Positions 1-12,640 of a stretch of 64,000 nt of DNA are shown here, in pieces. A program made the translations under genes and the position numbers. Numbering within the stretch: position 1 is the first letter of the stretch; each line of letters begins with the position of its first letter. Below the pieces are notes generated by a model. It was not told where the DNA came from. It saw only the letters and a list, made by a program, of their open reading frames with translations, and did not search any database. Source of the DNA: Moniliophthora roreri (lineage: Eukaryota > Basidiomycota > Agaricomycetes > Agaricales > Marasmiaceae); assembly GCA_001466705.2 (NCBI GenBank), contig LATX02000206.1, positions 372,001 through 436,000 on the forward strand, written 5' to 3'.

Positions 1-28
1 CATCTCCTCTGAACCTCCTCCGTCAACC

Positions 29-552
29 ATGCCTAAAGGTACATCTCCTATATATCCAGCCGTTGATCGCTGCTGACACCACTCGCCCATCAGTCTCCAA
101 ATCGTCTACATCCGACACCAGTAAGTCATCATGCCGACGACGCGTCGATCGTTAACGATCACCGATACTCATATTCCAATTATAGCTGGTGTTCCAAAGG
201 CATCCAAGGCAAAGGGTGAAGGCAAGACCGAGAAACAAAAGCGCGATCCCTCTGCTTGGACACTATTCCTGAAGGATCAGCTCAAACCCTGGAAGGACGC
301 CAATAAGAATAAGAGCCACAAGGAAGCAATGACTGTTGTAAGTATCATTATCGACGCGTCTCGTTCACTGAATCTGATCGCGGATTTTCCTAGATGGCAG
401 AAATGTGGAAAGATCATCCTTCCAACCCCAACCGTGGAAAGCCTACCAAGCCCAAAAAGTCCAAGGCCAGTGGTGATGCGTCAACTTCTTCTGAGCAATC
501 GAGGTCGTCTCCAGTTACCGATGCTACCAGTGAACTCGGTAGCGAGTTTTGA
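29..552 (+). CDS. small HMG-box/YABBY-like nuclear protein, four exons
   Basis: Spliced model: exons 29-38, 94-120, 186-337 and 394-552, giving 115 residues. All introns are GT-AG (55, 65 and 56 bp), and the phases agree: the first two exons total 37 nt, which exactly frames exon 3. The start MPK is preceded by CAACC. An uninterrupted reading from ATG 131 would start inside intron 2 and run past the exon 3 donor GTAAGT at 338, so it was not used. The protein has a basic N-terminus, then KRDPSAWTLFLKDQLKPWK and KSHKEAM..MAEMWKDHPSNPNRG, the pattern of the short HMG/YABBY-like domain common in basidiomycete DNA-binding proteins. A Lys-rich and Ser/Thr-rich acidic tail follows. The expected role is non-specific or architectural DNA binding in the nucleus; this is inferred from family resemblance. 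The 10-nt first exon is unusually small. Confidence 0.75.
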
Positions 553-2600
553 ATTTGTCGTGAGTAGCCTCTATGTGCGCATATACTCTTTTGGCTGACG
601 AGATCAACCTCCAGCACGCTCATTTCATGAATTGCTTTCGTCGCTCTCAGTCACACTGTACTTTACTTCATCATCGGAATCAAGCATACACCCAATCGCA
701 TTGTTGTATCAACTCCTTTTACAATCGCTTTCCTGGTTATTGTTATTCATCATTATCAACGGACGTCTTTTCTCATTATAGCTGCATAGTATCCCATTAA
801 TCACGTATCGTTGTCGTTATCACATCGTCTCTTCATCGTAGACCTGCATATTCTCCAGCTTTCGTTGTTCACTGTTGTTATCGAGTATGCGTACATGTTC
901 TGCGATCCATCAAGTAGGAATTGTCAGACGCAAAGTGAAGATGTCCAAGTCTCGACAAGCAGGTCAGCGGAGGAGTGAAAAGCCAAGGATGTGCCATGTT
1001 CCGAGTCGGTATTGGAAAAGAAGGCACAGAGGGGCAAAACACAGAGGCCCAGACGCGATCGAATATGTGATCCGCAAAATGAAACGTGGACGAATGCGCT
1101 AGTGCTGGTTCCAGAAGCTGAACTCGTAACGACCTAGCTATGTGTCAGACCGGTACTCTACATATCGGTAACACGGGTGAGAGTTTGGGAGTCATCGTAG
1201 AAATATCAGAACGGATACTGGTAAAACGGATATTAATGATTAACTCCGCGTGCTGAAGTCATCCGAGGAGATAATTAGCATTCGAGTAAAGGGTACACGG
1301 CCTTGCGATGACTGTTTCGAGGTTCGTAACCGCCCATCTTGATCGATGATGCCCCTTCTAGGCGACGAGATCCCCCTTCGTCTGGAGGATTAGAATAATG
1401 AGGATCAACGTCAGTCGTAGTATTGGCATTTACAAATTACCTGAACGTCTGAGGCTTGCAGTGAAACTCGGAGGAACGATACGTATAACCGTTTGTCCGT
1501 GATGCCGCTGATCAAGTTTTCTGATGCGGAATATAACCTTTTTCACAAAAGTCACAGCAATTGCATGAAAAAACCAATTATTCACAGGCAATAGGAAACG
1601 ACGAACCAACACGTCCCCGCCGACTCTAGCCGGCGTATCGGCGTAGAGGTCTAAGGGTCTTGTGCTAGTATTAACTTTATGACTTGCCGTGGCTTGATCT
1701 GAGTTGCGCGTGATATCAGGCCTAGAAGACGACGGCCCCGCACCATTCCACCTGGAAAGTTCCCATTCCGGCGTACATCCTCCAGCAAGTTCGAAATATG
1801 GCTTGGCAGAAGGCTGATAGTCCAGCCTGAATCGAACTGATCATGAGGAAAGGTACACCCTTGGATCATCATCAGACGCGAGAATAACAAATTGGGAGAG
1901 AGAGAGAAAAAAGGATACGAACCAAACTGGAATGATGAACCACCATGGGGTGAACTAGGTTAAGCGATGCGAGACCGTGGGGTATGCTTCTTTTGACCAT
2001 ACCTAGCACCACCTGACGCCATACAATGGCTATGCTATCAGGAAGTTGCGCATTCGGATAACTACGCCCGCCTGGGAATGCGCAGACCGAAACAACCATT
2101 GAGGTCATGATCCGCTTACTTGTGGTGTGCGTGCCATGGGGGGGACATACTTGGCAAAAGCTACCAAGACGTCAATTCATGACACATCTTACCTGATCTT
2201 ATTCTCAATGAAACCGTATACTGCAAGAGCGTAGCGGTACGAGAGACTGACGTCTAGCTGAGACCGCCGCTTGTCTAAGAGCCTAAGCAGGGAGGGTAAG
2301 CGGTTGATAGAAAAGGCTATATAGCAAACGTACCTTTACTACTTGGCACCCTTCTAGGAATGTCGCCTGAACGGTAATCAATTCACGGCCCTCTCCAATG
2401 ACACAAACTTCCATTTTGTCTGAACAAGCCCTTGTTTACAGCATAGCAACAGTCCGACGTTCAGCAGCAGAAAGGAGAATAAGAAAGATAGTAGAGCTTC
2501 GACACCCAAAGACTCCTAACGGCGCCTCTAACTCGAAGGGTCTCGGTAGCTAGAATTTTTCAATCTACGGTAGTACCGAAGGATGACCCCATTCGTCACT
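553..2600. other. intergenic stretch, no supported gene
   Basis: Only short open stretches without recognisable domains are present. The largest is a basic 75-residue reading at 875-1102 that resembles no family I know. No tRNA, rRNA or transposon terminus was recognised. Part of 553-900 is probably the 3' flank of the HMG-like gene. Confidence 0.5.
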
Positions 2601-3750
2601 GATTTCAGAGTTGGTAAGGAAACCAAGACGTGAGATGGTAGTCAAAGGCATACCTGAGCAGGAATAATGGACTTAGAATACAGCACTTGGCAAACTTTTC
2701 TTCGAATCCTTCACTCTTCAGCGTGATAATCTCGTCGAGACGCGAGAAAACTGGGTGTTGAAAAGTTTTGTCCCAGCGCCTCCGCTTGACGTCGGATGAG
2801 GATAGGATGTCGAGGGTTTCGAGATGAGCTTCCGAGGACGTCTTTTCCTTCGTGGGATGTTTGATAAAAGGGACTAGAAACTTTGATTCTTCAACCTTGA
2901 ATCGGATCACTCGAAGGCGAGAGATCAAATGTTGAACGGCTCGTCTACCCATTCAGCATTAGCCAGTTCGAGAACAATTGATGGATACCCAGGTCGATCC
3001 TACACACCCTTCGTTAAACAGCAAGCAAATACTCCTCCAAAGATTTGTCGGAACTGGGTAGCAATCGGCCTATGGCTATGGCACACTCTAAAGTAAAGTC
3101 TTCGGAGACTGAATCCGCATCTGAAACTGGATGGATTTGGGCAGGAAGTGAGGGCTTTGATAGCATCTGCTTCCACGATATTGAGGAGGTGTATGGGCTC
3201 AGAGTGGCAGGGAGCGTGATAGATGTAGCTGCGAACTTGGACTCTGTGCTAGGCTTGTTCCCGAACAGTTTTATGCTCCGCAACTTGATGTCCTTCAGAG
3301 CTGGAAATGGGCGTAGAAAGGTCAAGAATTCTGCGTAGGTGTCGAAATCAGGCATGAATAGAGACAGTGAGATCACCAACTGAAAGCCTTCCAATAACGA
3401 CATCTTTGCTTCACCAATGAGAGTCCACTATTCCACGAATTCCAAACCAAGGTATGTGGTCTTCCGATATGAACGAAGAAATCGTGCGTTTACCCTCAGA
3501 GGAATGCCAGGTCAACAATGCGTGGACCCATGTTGACCGTAAGACGTCGTGAATTTCCGGAGAATAAGCAATTGTCAGCAACCAAAAGAATTCTGCTCGC
3601 TCGAGGTCGATAAAATAAATACATATTCTTCTCGGGGTACTTGGTTCTAGAATAGCACAAGTTAGAAGAGGGGCTGCGAATACTATAGTGCGGAAAGATG
3701 CACCTGTTTACGGTACAAATGCATCTAACTCGACTGGTATGGAACCGCAA
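2600..3750 (-). pseudogene. F-box/LRR-like gene, probably degenerate or with unresolved introns
   Basis: Read on the minus strand, several neighbouring open segments in different frames resemble the leucine-rich C-terminal half of the large agaricomycete F-box family. In order they are FLRPFPALKDIKLRSI (near 3330-3290), HLLNIVEADAIKALTS (near 3200-3150, another frame) and a later segment near 2750-2690 with DKTFQHPVFSRLDEI. The latter fits the 'Q-x-P-x-F-S-R-L' step typical of these repeats. An upstream open segment (about 3650-3420) could be a further exon. No clear F-box or start was found, and frame changes are not all explained by good splice sites. It is either a multi-exon gene that I could not resolve or a decaying copy. 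Family assignment rests on pattern resemblance only. Confidence 0.3.
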
Positions 3751-6021
3751 GCCTCGCGGATCTTCGTCAGCGACTCAGCGAATAGCCCCTTGTAATATGA
3801 GGTACTACTTGCATGGGCACAGAGAACCGTATTTTGTCTTCGTGAAGCGATTGCTTGAGGTGGAGCAGAAAAGCTAAGCTGTCAAGATCTCAGGATCGAG
3901 ATAGCATGAAGAAGCAGAGGGGGATACTGCTCTAATCCAAGAACGTCAACGCCGACAGCACAATGGAGCCCGAGCAAACAACCAAGGGCCGTTACAGGTT
4001 GATGCAACGAGATGGATGTCAGAGAAGGATACTTCCGGGAGGTGGTAGTGTTTCCGGGCAGTCCGTCAGCCGTGAACGCGTACCTCCCTAATCGTACCCA
4101 ACGTCAGACTCACCATCGTTAGAAGACATACAAGAAACATACCATCCAAAGGCACGGTCCAAGCCACCCCTGGCGCTGTGGAAACGAACCATGTCATCAG
4201 ATGAATAAGAGACAAAGGCTGTATCAGCGTTCGCTAGTCAGGGGATGGACACAAAATGAGATTCAGCTCCATGCTCAGAGAACAGGGCGATAACGCACCA
4301 CTTCACTTCGACGTGCATGGATACCAAAAGGTATCCTGCAGTATAGAATCCGAATTGAAGCTTCTACGGATGCTGAGGTCCACAGCTTCAGGTGGGAGTG
4401 CGAAATATGAGTCGAGTGGAACATTGTGAATCAATCCAGTGGACTGGAGCGAGTAAGAGCCATGAGGTGAGTTTAACGATGCGATAAGAGCAGAGGATGG
4501 TGAGAAGTTGAGGCGCGTGTTACAAAAGCTGGTACGATTGACGCCATACGGTGACTGTCACGGGTATCAGATAACTACGTCAAATCAGTAACGAGAGTCA
4601 TCTTACTTAGTTCAATATATTCGAAGGAAGGGATCCACCGTTTGGTATAGGGTTTAGAGTGGGTAATGTGTTTGCAGGTGCAGTCATAGCGTGCGTCGTG
4701 CGTCATCAACAGCCTATCAAGGACCATAAGTCAGTGTAAGCAATTTGGCAAGCAGCGTTAGACTTACACACCATTGAGAATTGAGTCTATCGGTGAAGCA
4801 CCAATCCGAGAGTATAGCGTGATGATCCTTCAATATCGCGAGGGGTTTACGTGCAATGATGAGACAGAAGTATTTGAGCAAACTACTGGGAACAGATGTG
4901 AGTAGCTCAAACGAACGCGTAAAAATTCAGTATCCTTCTAGAACGCCGTGTATAAATTGTGGTATTCATTCATGTGGCCGGGGAGTCTTATGTTGGCGTA
5001 CTTCTGTCAGGATTCTGAGTAGAAAGCTTAACAGTCGTAGGATACACGGGTAAAGTCTCTGACGCACCATTTATTATGATTATCAAAGAGGCTCTCCGTG
5101 TCTCCGCGGCTGAAGTGTATCCTGGCCCTACGTCAGCCAATTGACCGACAACTTTGCGTACATGCCTGGATGACTGATGAGACGCATGAACTTGGTACAA
5201 GCATAGTACCGCCTCAAGCCAGGGTCGGTGCATGCGAAAACCTTGAGAAGCAAGCAGAGATGTGCTAGAGTCAGACTTCTCATCTGAACGAGAAGGGGAT
5301 GACTTACTCAGACTTACATGCCTGACAGAACCTTCAAAATAAATTGCGATATGGCTGGTTTAATAGCTACCCAGCGGCCGTTCAAGATGTATCTCCGAAC
5401 ACGGGGGATCCAATGATTGCGGCGAACCCTCGAGAACTCAACTGTGGACACCTAGGGTCAATCTCTGCATGCTTCAGGACCGGCGTACCGGGGATAAGTA
5501 GAAAGGAGGGAATACCTTCCGCTTCATGTCAACAAGCACCTCCAGGTAACGGATCGTAAACGTATTTACGATTGCCAATGCGAACAACAAAGTCAGTTCG
5601 GGTACCCGTATCTTGCGATTTCAAATGCTATGAATGACAGTCTAAAGGTCAGGCATCGAATAGATCGCTGGAGACGATGGCAGACGAACCTGGTATTACT
5701 TGCCCTTCATCTCGGGGCTACAAAGGTGTCGGGGCTGAGTATCATGATCGGGTTTCAAAGTTAATAGGTCCTTGCTTCGGCGGGGACAAAAGCCGGCGAG
5801 TTTGCGGTGTCACACGAGCGTCTGGTGGAGATGAGATGATCATAGACGATGGAGAGCAGGTTGAAACGTTGTTGGGCTTTTTTTGTAGACGCCCATTCAA
5901 CGCCACGTGCGTGCGAAAAGCGCCGAGCTCGTCATTGCAGCAGTGCTGAGGAACGTTTCTTGTCCTCCGACCACCACCATCAACCTCCTTTTGGCGCTCC
6001 TGTAGGCCGACCCAGTCCAAT
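3751..6021. other. intergenic stretch, no supported gene
   Basis: There are many short ORFs on both strands, none longer than about 120 codons and none with a domain I recognise. A few GT...AG-bounded open pieces occur on the minus strand around 4140-4190, but I cannot assemble them into a gene. The last few hundred bases upstream of 6022 should hold the atg18 promoter; no specific motif was identified. Confidence 0.45.
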
Positions 6022-7668
6022 ATGGCGGAGAAGACCAACTCGAACATGCTATTTGCTAACTTCAATCAAGACTTTTCGTCCGTCTTATTTCCATCTACTA
6101 TTCTGTGACTCAGAGAGCCTAACACAACTGAACCAGGTGTATATCCGTAGGGACGCGAAAAGGATACAACATCACGAATTGCGATCCGTTTGGGAGGGTG
6201 TATACAATGAGTAAGGCTTTCAGCTTCCTCGTGAATGACGTTCAAGGTTGATTTTGCCTTATAGACGACGGAGCTCGAGGAATCGTAGAAATGCTGTTTT
6301 GCACGTCACTTATAGCCCTCGTTGGAGCAGCAGACATACCCCAGTCAAGTCCTAGAAAGCTTCAAATCGTTAACACCAAGGTGCGTTGTACACGTTCGGC
6401 CCGCCATGAACGACCTATTAATCTCCATGTTTCACCAGCGGCAATCGATGATTTGCGAACTCCTCTTCCCTTCTTCAATATTAGCGGTTAAGATGAACAG
6501 GAAGACATTGGTTATTGTACTCGAGTCGGAAATCTACATCTACGACATATCCAACATGCGGTTACTGCACGTCATTGAGACCACCCCGAACCCCGAGGGT
6601 GCGTAGCCCTTTCGGTTTTTAGGAAAACCTCAGACTAACATAGTCTTTTCATTCCAGCAATATGTGCCTTATCTCCATCCGCGGACAACTCATACCTCGC
6701 CTATCCCTCTCCAGTACCCTCACCAACATCGCCACTTTCCGCCCAGGCTGCTAACTCATCAACCTCACCCCAACCCGCAACATCCTCGTCCGGTGCAACG
6801 TCGCAAAACCAGTCCGGAGACGTCTTGCTCTTCTCGACCCGTTCACTAACAGTCGCCAATGTCATCCAGGCTCACAAAGCCCCGATATCGTTCCTATCAT
6901 TATCTTCGAACGGTTCGTTACTGGCGACATCTTCAGAGAAGGGCACAGTAATCCGGGTATGGAGCGTGCCCGGTGCCGAGAAGCTCTATCAATTCAGGAG
7001 AGGAACGAGAGAGGCGAAGATCTATTCTATGAACTTCAACTCGGTTGGCAGCTTGCTGGCGGTCAGTTCAGCGCACGATACGGTCCATATATTTAAACTG
7101 GGCGGAAGCAACGGCAAGGGTGGCATCAGTAATGGCAAGGAAGGCGCTGTTAGTCCGTTGTCGGCGTCGGTGAACTCGGTTGATGGACCTGCTGAAGCGG
7201 CTGGTGGTTATGAGGCATTTATCGAGAAGAAGAAGGGCGGCGGTGTTTCGTGAGTGTATATAATTCTTTTCTTGACCGTTAACTGACTTTTGTTTCCATT
7301 ACAACCCGCTCAGGTCTACCCTCCGCCGTCGCTCGATGCAAATGACAAAGTCGCTTTCTCATTCTATGGGTGGTTATCTTCCGAATTCGCTAACAGAAAT
7401 GTGGGAGCCCTCGCGAGACTTTGCCTTCTTGCGGCTACCTACAAGTGGCGCTAGATGTGTTGTTGCGTTGAGCAGGTGAGGGTCATCATTGCCTGGCCCG
7501 AGCTCTCCTTTCTGAATTCTGTGCCTCTCTAGTACGACGCCGCAAGTGATGGTCATTTCGTCAGAAGGATACTTTTATTCTTACAGCATTGACCTAGAGC
7601 ATGGAGGAGAGTGTGCACTTTTGAAGCAGTATAGCCTGTTGGATGCCGGTGAGGGTGAAGGAGAGTGA
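6022..7668 (+). CDS. atg18: autophagy-related PROPPIN Atg18 (WD-repeat, phosphoinositide-binding)
   Basis: Seven exons: 6022-6077, 6137-6210, 6265-6380, 6439-6598, 6658-7249, 7314-7475 and 7533-7668, encoding 431 residues. The six introns are 54-64 bp, all GT-AG, and every phase joins correctly. The start [17 protein letters not shown] matches the usual Atg18 N-terminus. The beta-propeller includes [43 protein letters not shown] and [22 protein letters not shown] Ser/Pro-rich insertion lies at about 152-188. The hallmark FRRG is at residues 248-251, followed by a low-complexity loop at about 286-350. Atg18 binds PI3P and PI(3,5)P2 through the FRRG loop on the phagophore and vacuole, acts with Atg2 in autophagosome formation, and controls vacuole size. 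Those roles are family knowledge; the motif and exon structure are seen here. No disruption is visible. Confidence 0.95.
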
Positions 7669-7999
7669 GGTTAGCCCATTTTGTTTCATCTTTATCCATA
7701 CCATACTTTCTGCATTGTCCTCTTTATGATATGATACAAGCCAGTGTAAATTGTGGATTTCAATGGGAATAGTTTCTATTCTTCAATGCTTCTGTTGATT
7801 AGTCTAGTCATGGGAGTTTCCAGGTTTCTTATAGGTGCTTATAAACAGCATGAGGGTTTTGCATAGTTCTTTGTGTGATGGACCTTTGGTAGTCTCAAGT
7901 TTCCTCAGCACTTGCTATTTTTTCAATCTTTGCTCAGTGCTGTGACAACCTTAAGCTTGAGGGAGCTGCTGAGTAGCATGCACTGAGGATTGCCTGCTT
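7669..7999. other. 3' flank of atg18
   Basis: AT-rich sequence without an ORF, presumably 3' UTR and terminator region. The clearly repeat-derived, CpG-poor sequence begins in or just after this stretch. Confidence 0.4.
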
Positions 8000-8242
8000 T
8001 CATTTTGCTGATGGGGTGGGTGTGATTGGTGTAGGAGTGGCTGTCATAGATGTAGTTGGAGCTAGGACAATGGTTGTGAAGTCAAAGGGTTCTGGCTTGA
8101 ATCCTCTGGCTGCCTTCACATTAGCTTTGCTCCCTAGCTTGGTAGAACAATCTGCAATTTGATGCTTGATGGCTACTTGCTGGTATGCATAGGCCAGCAC
8201 ATCTGTCTCTGTGAGCAGCACTGAATTCCAGTACCATTGCAT
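8000..8242 (-). other. short ORF fragment, possible retroelement relic
   Basis: An 80-residue minus-strand reading with a Thr/Pro-rich C-terminus ends 17 bp from an LTR boundary (8259). The phrase ILLTETDVLAYAY-like plus IADCSTKLGSK hints at a real, once longer protein cut off by LTR insertion, but I do not recognise the family. It lies in CpG-poor sequence like the neighbouring repeats. Confidence 0.25.
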
Positions 8243-8258
8243 GCTCTTTCCACTATGT

Positions 8259-8674
8259 GTTATGTTGCTTGTGCCTACTACACAGCAGCAAGCTAACTTC
8301 CCTCACTCAACAACTTAGAGTGAGTAACACAAGAACAAGTTAGAGAATGATTTAGAGTCAAGGTTCAATCATCTGCATTGACACAAGGTAATGGATTAAT
8401 CAGGTCAAGCTGGAGAGCTATGACCCTGGTATGAGTGCTTAAATACGTACAACCAATGCTTATGTATCTACAATATGTAAGAAATGAAGATATTGGTAGA
8501 TGATAAATACCTGATGGTGTTGCAATATTCTGACTATATACTGTTACATGTATGAGAATAAGAAGAGAACTGGGGGAGTGTGTACATGTCCAATTGAATG
8601 GGAAATGGGGGCTAGGAAGGTGGAAGAGTCCAATCAAAGGGGAAGTATAGGTACAGGGGAGGCAAAATGTAACA
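8259..8674 (-). repeat. LTR of element D (3' LTR, minus orientation)
   Basis: 416 bp running from TGTTATGTTGCTTGTG to ...AAATGTAACA, the 5'-TG...CA-3' form of this superfamily read from its right end. It contains the internal ATCAGGTCAAGCTGGAG priming-type motif and a TTAAATAC TATA element on the minus strand. To its right the sequence continues with the tail of ORF4, so this is the 3' LTR of a minus-strand element and not a solo LTR. Confidence 0.7.
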
Positions 8675-8940
8675 TTACCCTCCAAATAAGGATGAAACTC
8701 TGTTTTTGTCATCCTTAAGATTCTCTATCACTATACAGATCTGTGTCATAATTGCCAGACTCATCTGTGGACCAACCCTGCTGCATTCATTCCTTGACAG
8801 TGGGTAATGATACCTTTTGGGGATCAACTCCTAAAAAGATGAAATCCTGTTGTTCCTCTTCTGTAGCTACTATGAAGGTTCCATCACTGCTCTCTGTTAC
8901 CAAAGATGTTAAAGTCATTGTCATAATTATTAATACACCA
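8675..8940 (-). pseudogene. ORF4 tail of element D
   Basis: The minus-strand reading next to the LTR contains a diverged version of the ORF4 C-terminal motif: EEEQQDFIFLGVDPQKV, then a short gap, then GW and D/Y-rich residues just before the stop. The A1, A2 and A3 elements have LLFVGADPKKV or FLFIGADPQKV in the same place relative to the 3' LTR. The copy has stops, and the rest of the element is not recognisable further right. Confidence 0.55.
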
Positions 8941-10195
8941 AATTTATAAACCTTTCAAATTCTACACATATAAACATCAATTTGACATATTTAAATAGTT
9001 GAAACAATATATAAACATGGGAATAGAAGGACTGATATGAGCCTGAGCAGTCAGTCAAAACCTATATATGCTTGATGGCATGGAACTACAAGTTAATTGC
9101 ACTTATAGTACATCCCACATGGGTACCAAGTCACTTATAGACTCAATATTGTGCATTGAGCATACTGAAACCTGTAGAGACCTCTATATAGTGTTGTTCA
9201 AAAGAAACATGCTGATAGTTGAACATATATATAGTGTATCAAGGGGATATTTTACCTTTAAAATGACTTTCATTTACTCTCAGAGAGCTCATTCAAGCTC
9301 AGGATGATACCTACAATATACCAAGAGAAAAGATGTGACAATATCTAGAACAGATATATAATGAAATATTAGGTCAAGTATATGATTGCTCTGCATTTTG
9401 AGATGGTGATATGACAATCACTCCAAGATAGAAGGATAGTGATAAGACAGATATCAGATAGGACAGATGGATAAGATGAGAACTATGAGAGATAGGAATG
9501 AGTCAGTCAGATATGACTAACAAAACAAGAAAATACTTTATGACTCCTATGGAAGTTGGGAGTATTTCTGACCATTGAAAAACAGGATAAGGAACTCCTA
9601 GGCAGTAGCAATGGATTCTGAATCTAGATACCCATATACCACATGGAGGGCCTAGCTCAAGTTGTGCTTTCAATACCCAAGATTGTATTTATTGGTGACC
9701 CACATACCTATATATGGTATGGGATTACTATTGTGACAAGGGACTAAACCCATATACGTTCATTTTGTGATTTTTCCCATGACCCATATGATATATACCT
9801 ATTATTATAATTTTTATTGTAAATATCTGTTTCTAGCAGTATATAAGGACTGCCATTTTATAGGTGGGAGCAAGAGGAATCTGCCCCACTACTATGTGAT
9901 TGTATGTGGCTATTGTTTGTGTAGAGAATTACATTCAATCAGATTTTCCTCATCATATCAGGCCCTAGGGACTCAGAGTAGACCTAGTTGAGATATAAGA
10001 CTACAAACCAAACTTGATAGTGATGGCAAAGCCAGATATTTGTTCTGTGCTTTAGCAAATAGTCATTTTCAAGTCAAGAGAAGACTTTGTATCAGAAAGT
10101 TTTGGTGGCTTTCTGGAGGCAGCTAGTGTTTTGCTAGTGTCAATGCAGCTTAGAGAGGGCTCAGGCTACATTTGAAGTAGAAGTTTTTCTCTTTA
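8941..10195. other. AT-rich sequence of unknown origin
   Basis: About 1.25 kb of CpG-poor, AT-rich sequence between the D fragment and the truncated pol of E. No coding similarity, terminal repeat or RNA gene was recognised. Confidence 0.4.
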
Positions 10196-12600
10196 GAATG
10201 TCATTCATAAAGGCTTGGAACATTGCTGGAGAGTTGGTTAGACCAAAAAACATTACTGTCAGTTTGAATAGTCCTCTACTAGTTTTGAACATGGCTTTCC
10301 ATTGGTCCCTGTTTTTGATCCAGATGTTGTTGTAGCTGTTTTGTAAGTCTAGTTTGGTAAAGATTTGTGCTATTTTCAGTTTATCCGTTAGGTCAGTAAC
10401 CAATAGTAGAGAATATCAATTTTTGATCATTCTATTGTTTAGGTCTTGATAATCTTGACAAGGTCAAAGGGCACCCACTTCTTTTTTTGCTACAAAGAAG
10501 AATGGTGAGGCCATTGGTGATGTTGAAGGTTGAATGTATCCTTTTTGTAGATTTTCATCCAAAAATTTGTCTTGTTCAATCCTTTCTTTCAGAGAAAGTG
10601 GGTAGATTTTGCAATCTTTGGGTTTAAAATCAGGTTTCAATATGATAGCATGATTGTATGGTTGAGAAGGAGGGAATCTTTCTGCTTTCTTCTTTTCAAA
10701 TCAGTCAGCATAATCTGAGAGGTAAGGGGGAATTAATTCTTTAAGAGATTTTGCTTTTGCTTCATGAGTTTGAGTGAGTACTTGGGAGGCAGACAACTTA
10801 GCATTGATTCTGATTGCATCCATATCTTCCTTTCCTCTGATGAAGCTCCTGATCACTGCCTCATTGTCCTCTAACTGATTCAGAATTCCAATGAACTTTC
10901 TAGCTAGTACCTTTATGTTTTTGTCTGAACCTGGTTACCCTTGTGATCCAGTCAATATCAGAGTTATGATCTTGTAACCAGGGTAATTCCAATATAAATC
11001 ATTCTGGTCTGAGTCCTGAGATAAGTAGTGTTTCTTTCATGTTCTTCCTTCCTATTGAAAGGTCTAGAGTGATAGAGTGTGTGATCCAACCTGTTTTGTT
11101 CCTTGTTCCATCAACATTATAAACTTTGATGGGTTTCAATAGTTTGTCCCATGGTCTTTTGAGATGACATGCTTCAGCTTCACTAATGAAATGGCCTCCT
11201 GCTCCTGAATCAATCAGAGCTTTGGTTTTGATGATTTCTGTTCCAATGTTGTATGTAAGAGGAATATGCATAGTGTCATTCCAACTTAGCTAATACAATG
11301 TTTGAAATTGTAATTAATGGTGGGAAGAACATCAGCCTCTTCTACCCTTTTTAAAAACTCTCTGTCCCCATCAGATCTAAAATCTCATTCTGTTCAGCTT
11401 CTCTCTGCTTCAGTACCATTGCTCTAGTCTTCACAAACATTTCTCTAGCAGATAGCTTTTTGTTTTCAGTTCTGGAATTCTGTCCTTTCATAGGGCAATC
11501 TCTTGAGATATGTCCCATCTGAGCACATTTGAAACACTTCCCTTGTGCCATGTAATCCTTTCGATCTGATTCAGATAACACTCTTCTGATAACTGCCTTC
11601 TCCTGATGAGTAACTTTCAGCTTTATCAGCTCTCTTTTTCCTCTTTTGGCTCTCCACTTCTCTCTAGCTGCTTCTGCCATCTTAAACTGATTGTTGTACT
11701 TGATGGCTGCTTGATACCATCTATTGATAGTAGTTGGGTATCCTTCTGGTCTGACCATGATCTTGTCTGCTAAGAAGAGCAGTAAACCCTTCCTGAAGAT
11801 CTTTATGAGTGTCTGGTTATTATAACCTGTTTCCATAGTGAGGAGTCAGAAGTTATGTACAAAGATATCAGCTTGATCTTTCATTTGTAGGTCTTTGATT
11901 TTAAGCTGAGTGTCCCCAGCTGCATCTACTGGTTGCCAGGTTTCCTTAAACCTTTTTTGAAAGTCTTCCCACAATTTGGGTTCCTTCTTTGTATCATCGA
12001 ATAGGTCGAGGAGCTCTGTCTGTTTCCACTTTAGAGCCTTGCCTTATAAGTACAAAAGTAAGAACATCTTCTTTTTGTCTGTGTCGTACTTTGTCAAGTT
12101 TATTTAAAGGAAAAGTTCCACATCTAGCATGAATCATCAAGTATCTTTGTGGTCTCTCTTAAAGAATTCAGATACTGCTACCTTGGCACTATCTTCCTTC
12201 TTTGTAGTCATGGCTTCCACTACTGACATGGCTATTCTCATTGCCTATTGTTCTTTGGCATCTGCAACCTTCAGTTTCTCCTCTTTAGGAGTAGTCACAC
12301 TTCCTCCAGGAGTAGTCATGATTGGGGTCTAGAATAATTGTTCAAATGTTTCTGAAAGGTCTGGTTCAGATGATGTAGCTTTGGGTTCTTTCTCTTCTTT
12401 TCCAAATTGGGTAAAGAGATCTTGAAGGGCTCTGGACTGCTTTTCTTCATTGTTGTCAGGTTATCCTTCTCAGGGTTCAGCATTGGTCTTCGGTCTTTTG
12501 CAGTTGCTCAGTTACTTCAAGCTCATTGTTGAGGTCTGCTTCGTCTTGTGCTGTTAGGCATGCTCTCAGGGGCATCATGTTTTGGGGATTCAGTTGTTGC
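10196..12600 (-). pseudogene. gag-pol of element E, truncated and decayed
   Basis: Minus-strand Ty3/gypsy relic related to families B and C. Recognisable parts in element order: gag with a CCHC knuckle (CFKCAQMGHISRDC, near 11540-11480), protease with DSGAGG (near 11200), and RT up to [19 protein letters not shown] (10250-10196). Sequence homology ends abruptly there, before the YMDD box, so the 3' two-thirds of pol are missing. Many stops and almost no CpG indicate an old, heavily mutated copy. Its 5' LTR is at 12641-13087. Confidence 0.75.
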
Positions 12601-12626
12601 CTAAACCTGGGTGGGTTGGCACTAGA

Positions 12627-12638
12627 TTAGCTTGACCT
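12627..12638 (-). promoter_or_regulatory. primer-binding site of E
   Basis: Minus-strand AGGTCAAGCTAA, 2 nt from the LTR edge. It pairs at 11 of 12 positions with the LTR-internal motif at 12789-12800. Confidence 0.6.
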
Positions 12639-12640
12639 TT

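Noticed and set aside
131..598. 155-codon ORF from ATG 131
   Set aside because: It starts inside a GTAAGT...TATAG intron and reads through another one; the spliced model 29-552 gives a coherent HMG-like protein.
875..1102. Basic 75-residue ORF
   Set aside because: No recognisable domain, no supporting splice or context evidence; likely chance.
1300..1345. Possible tRNA (GGTTCGTAACC motif)
   Set aside because: The T-loop consensus is not met and no acceptor stem or anticodon arm could be folded around it.
3045..3338. 97-codon plus-strand ORF
   Set aside because: Shadow of the minus-strand F-box-like reading; no motif of its own.
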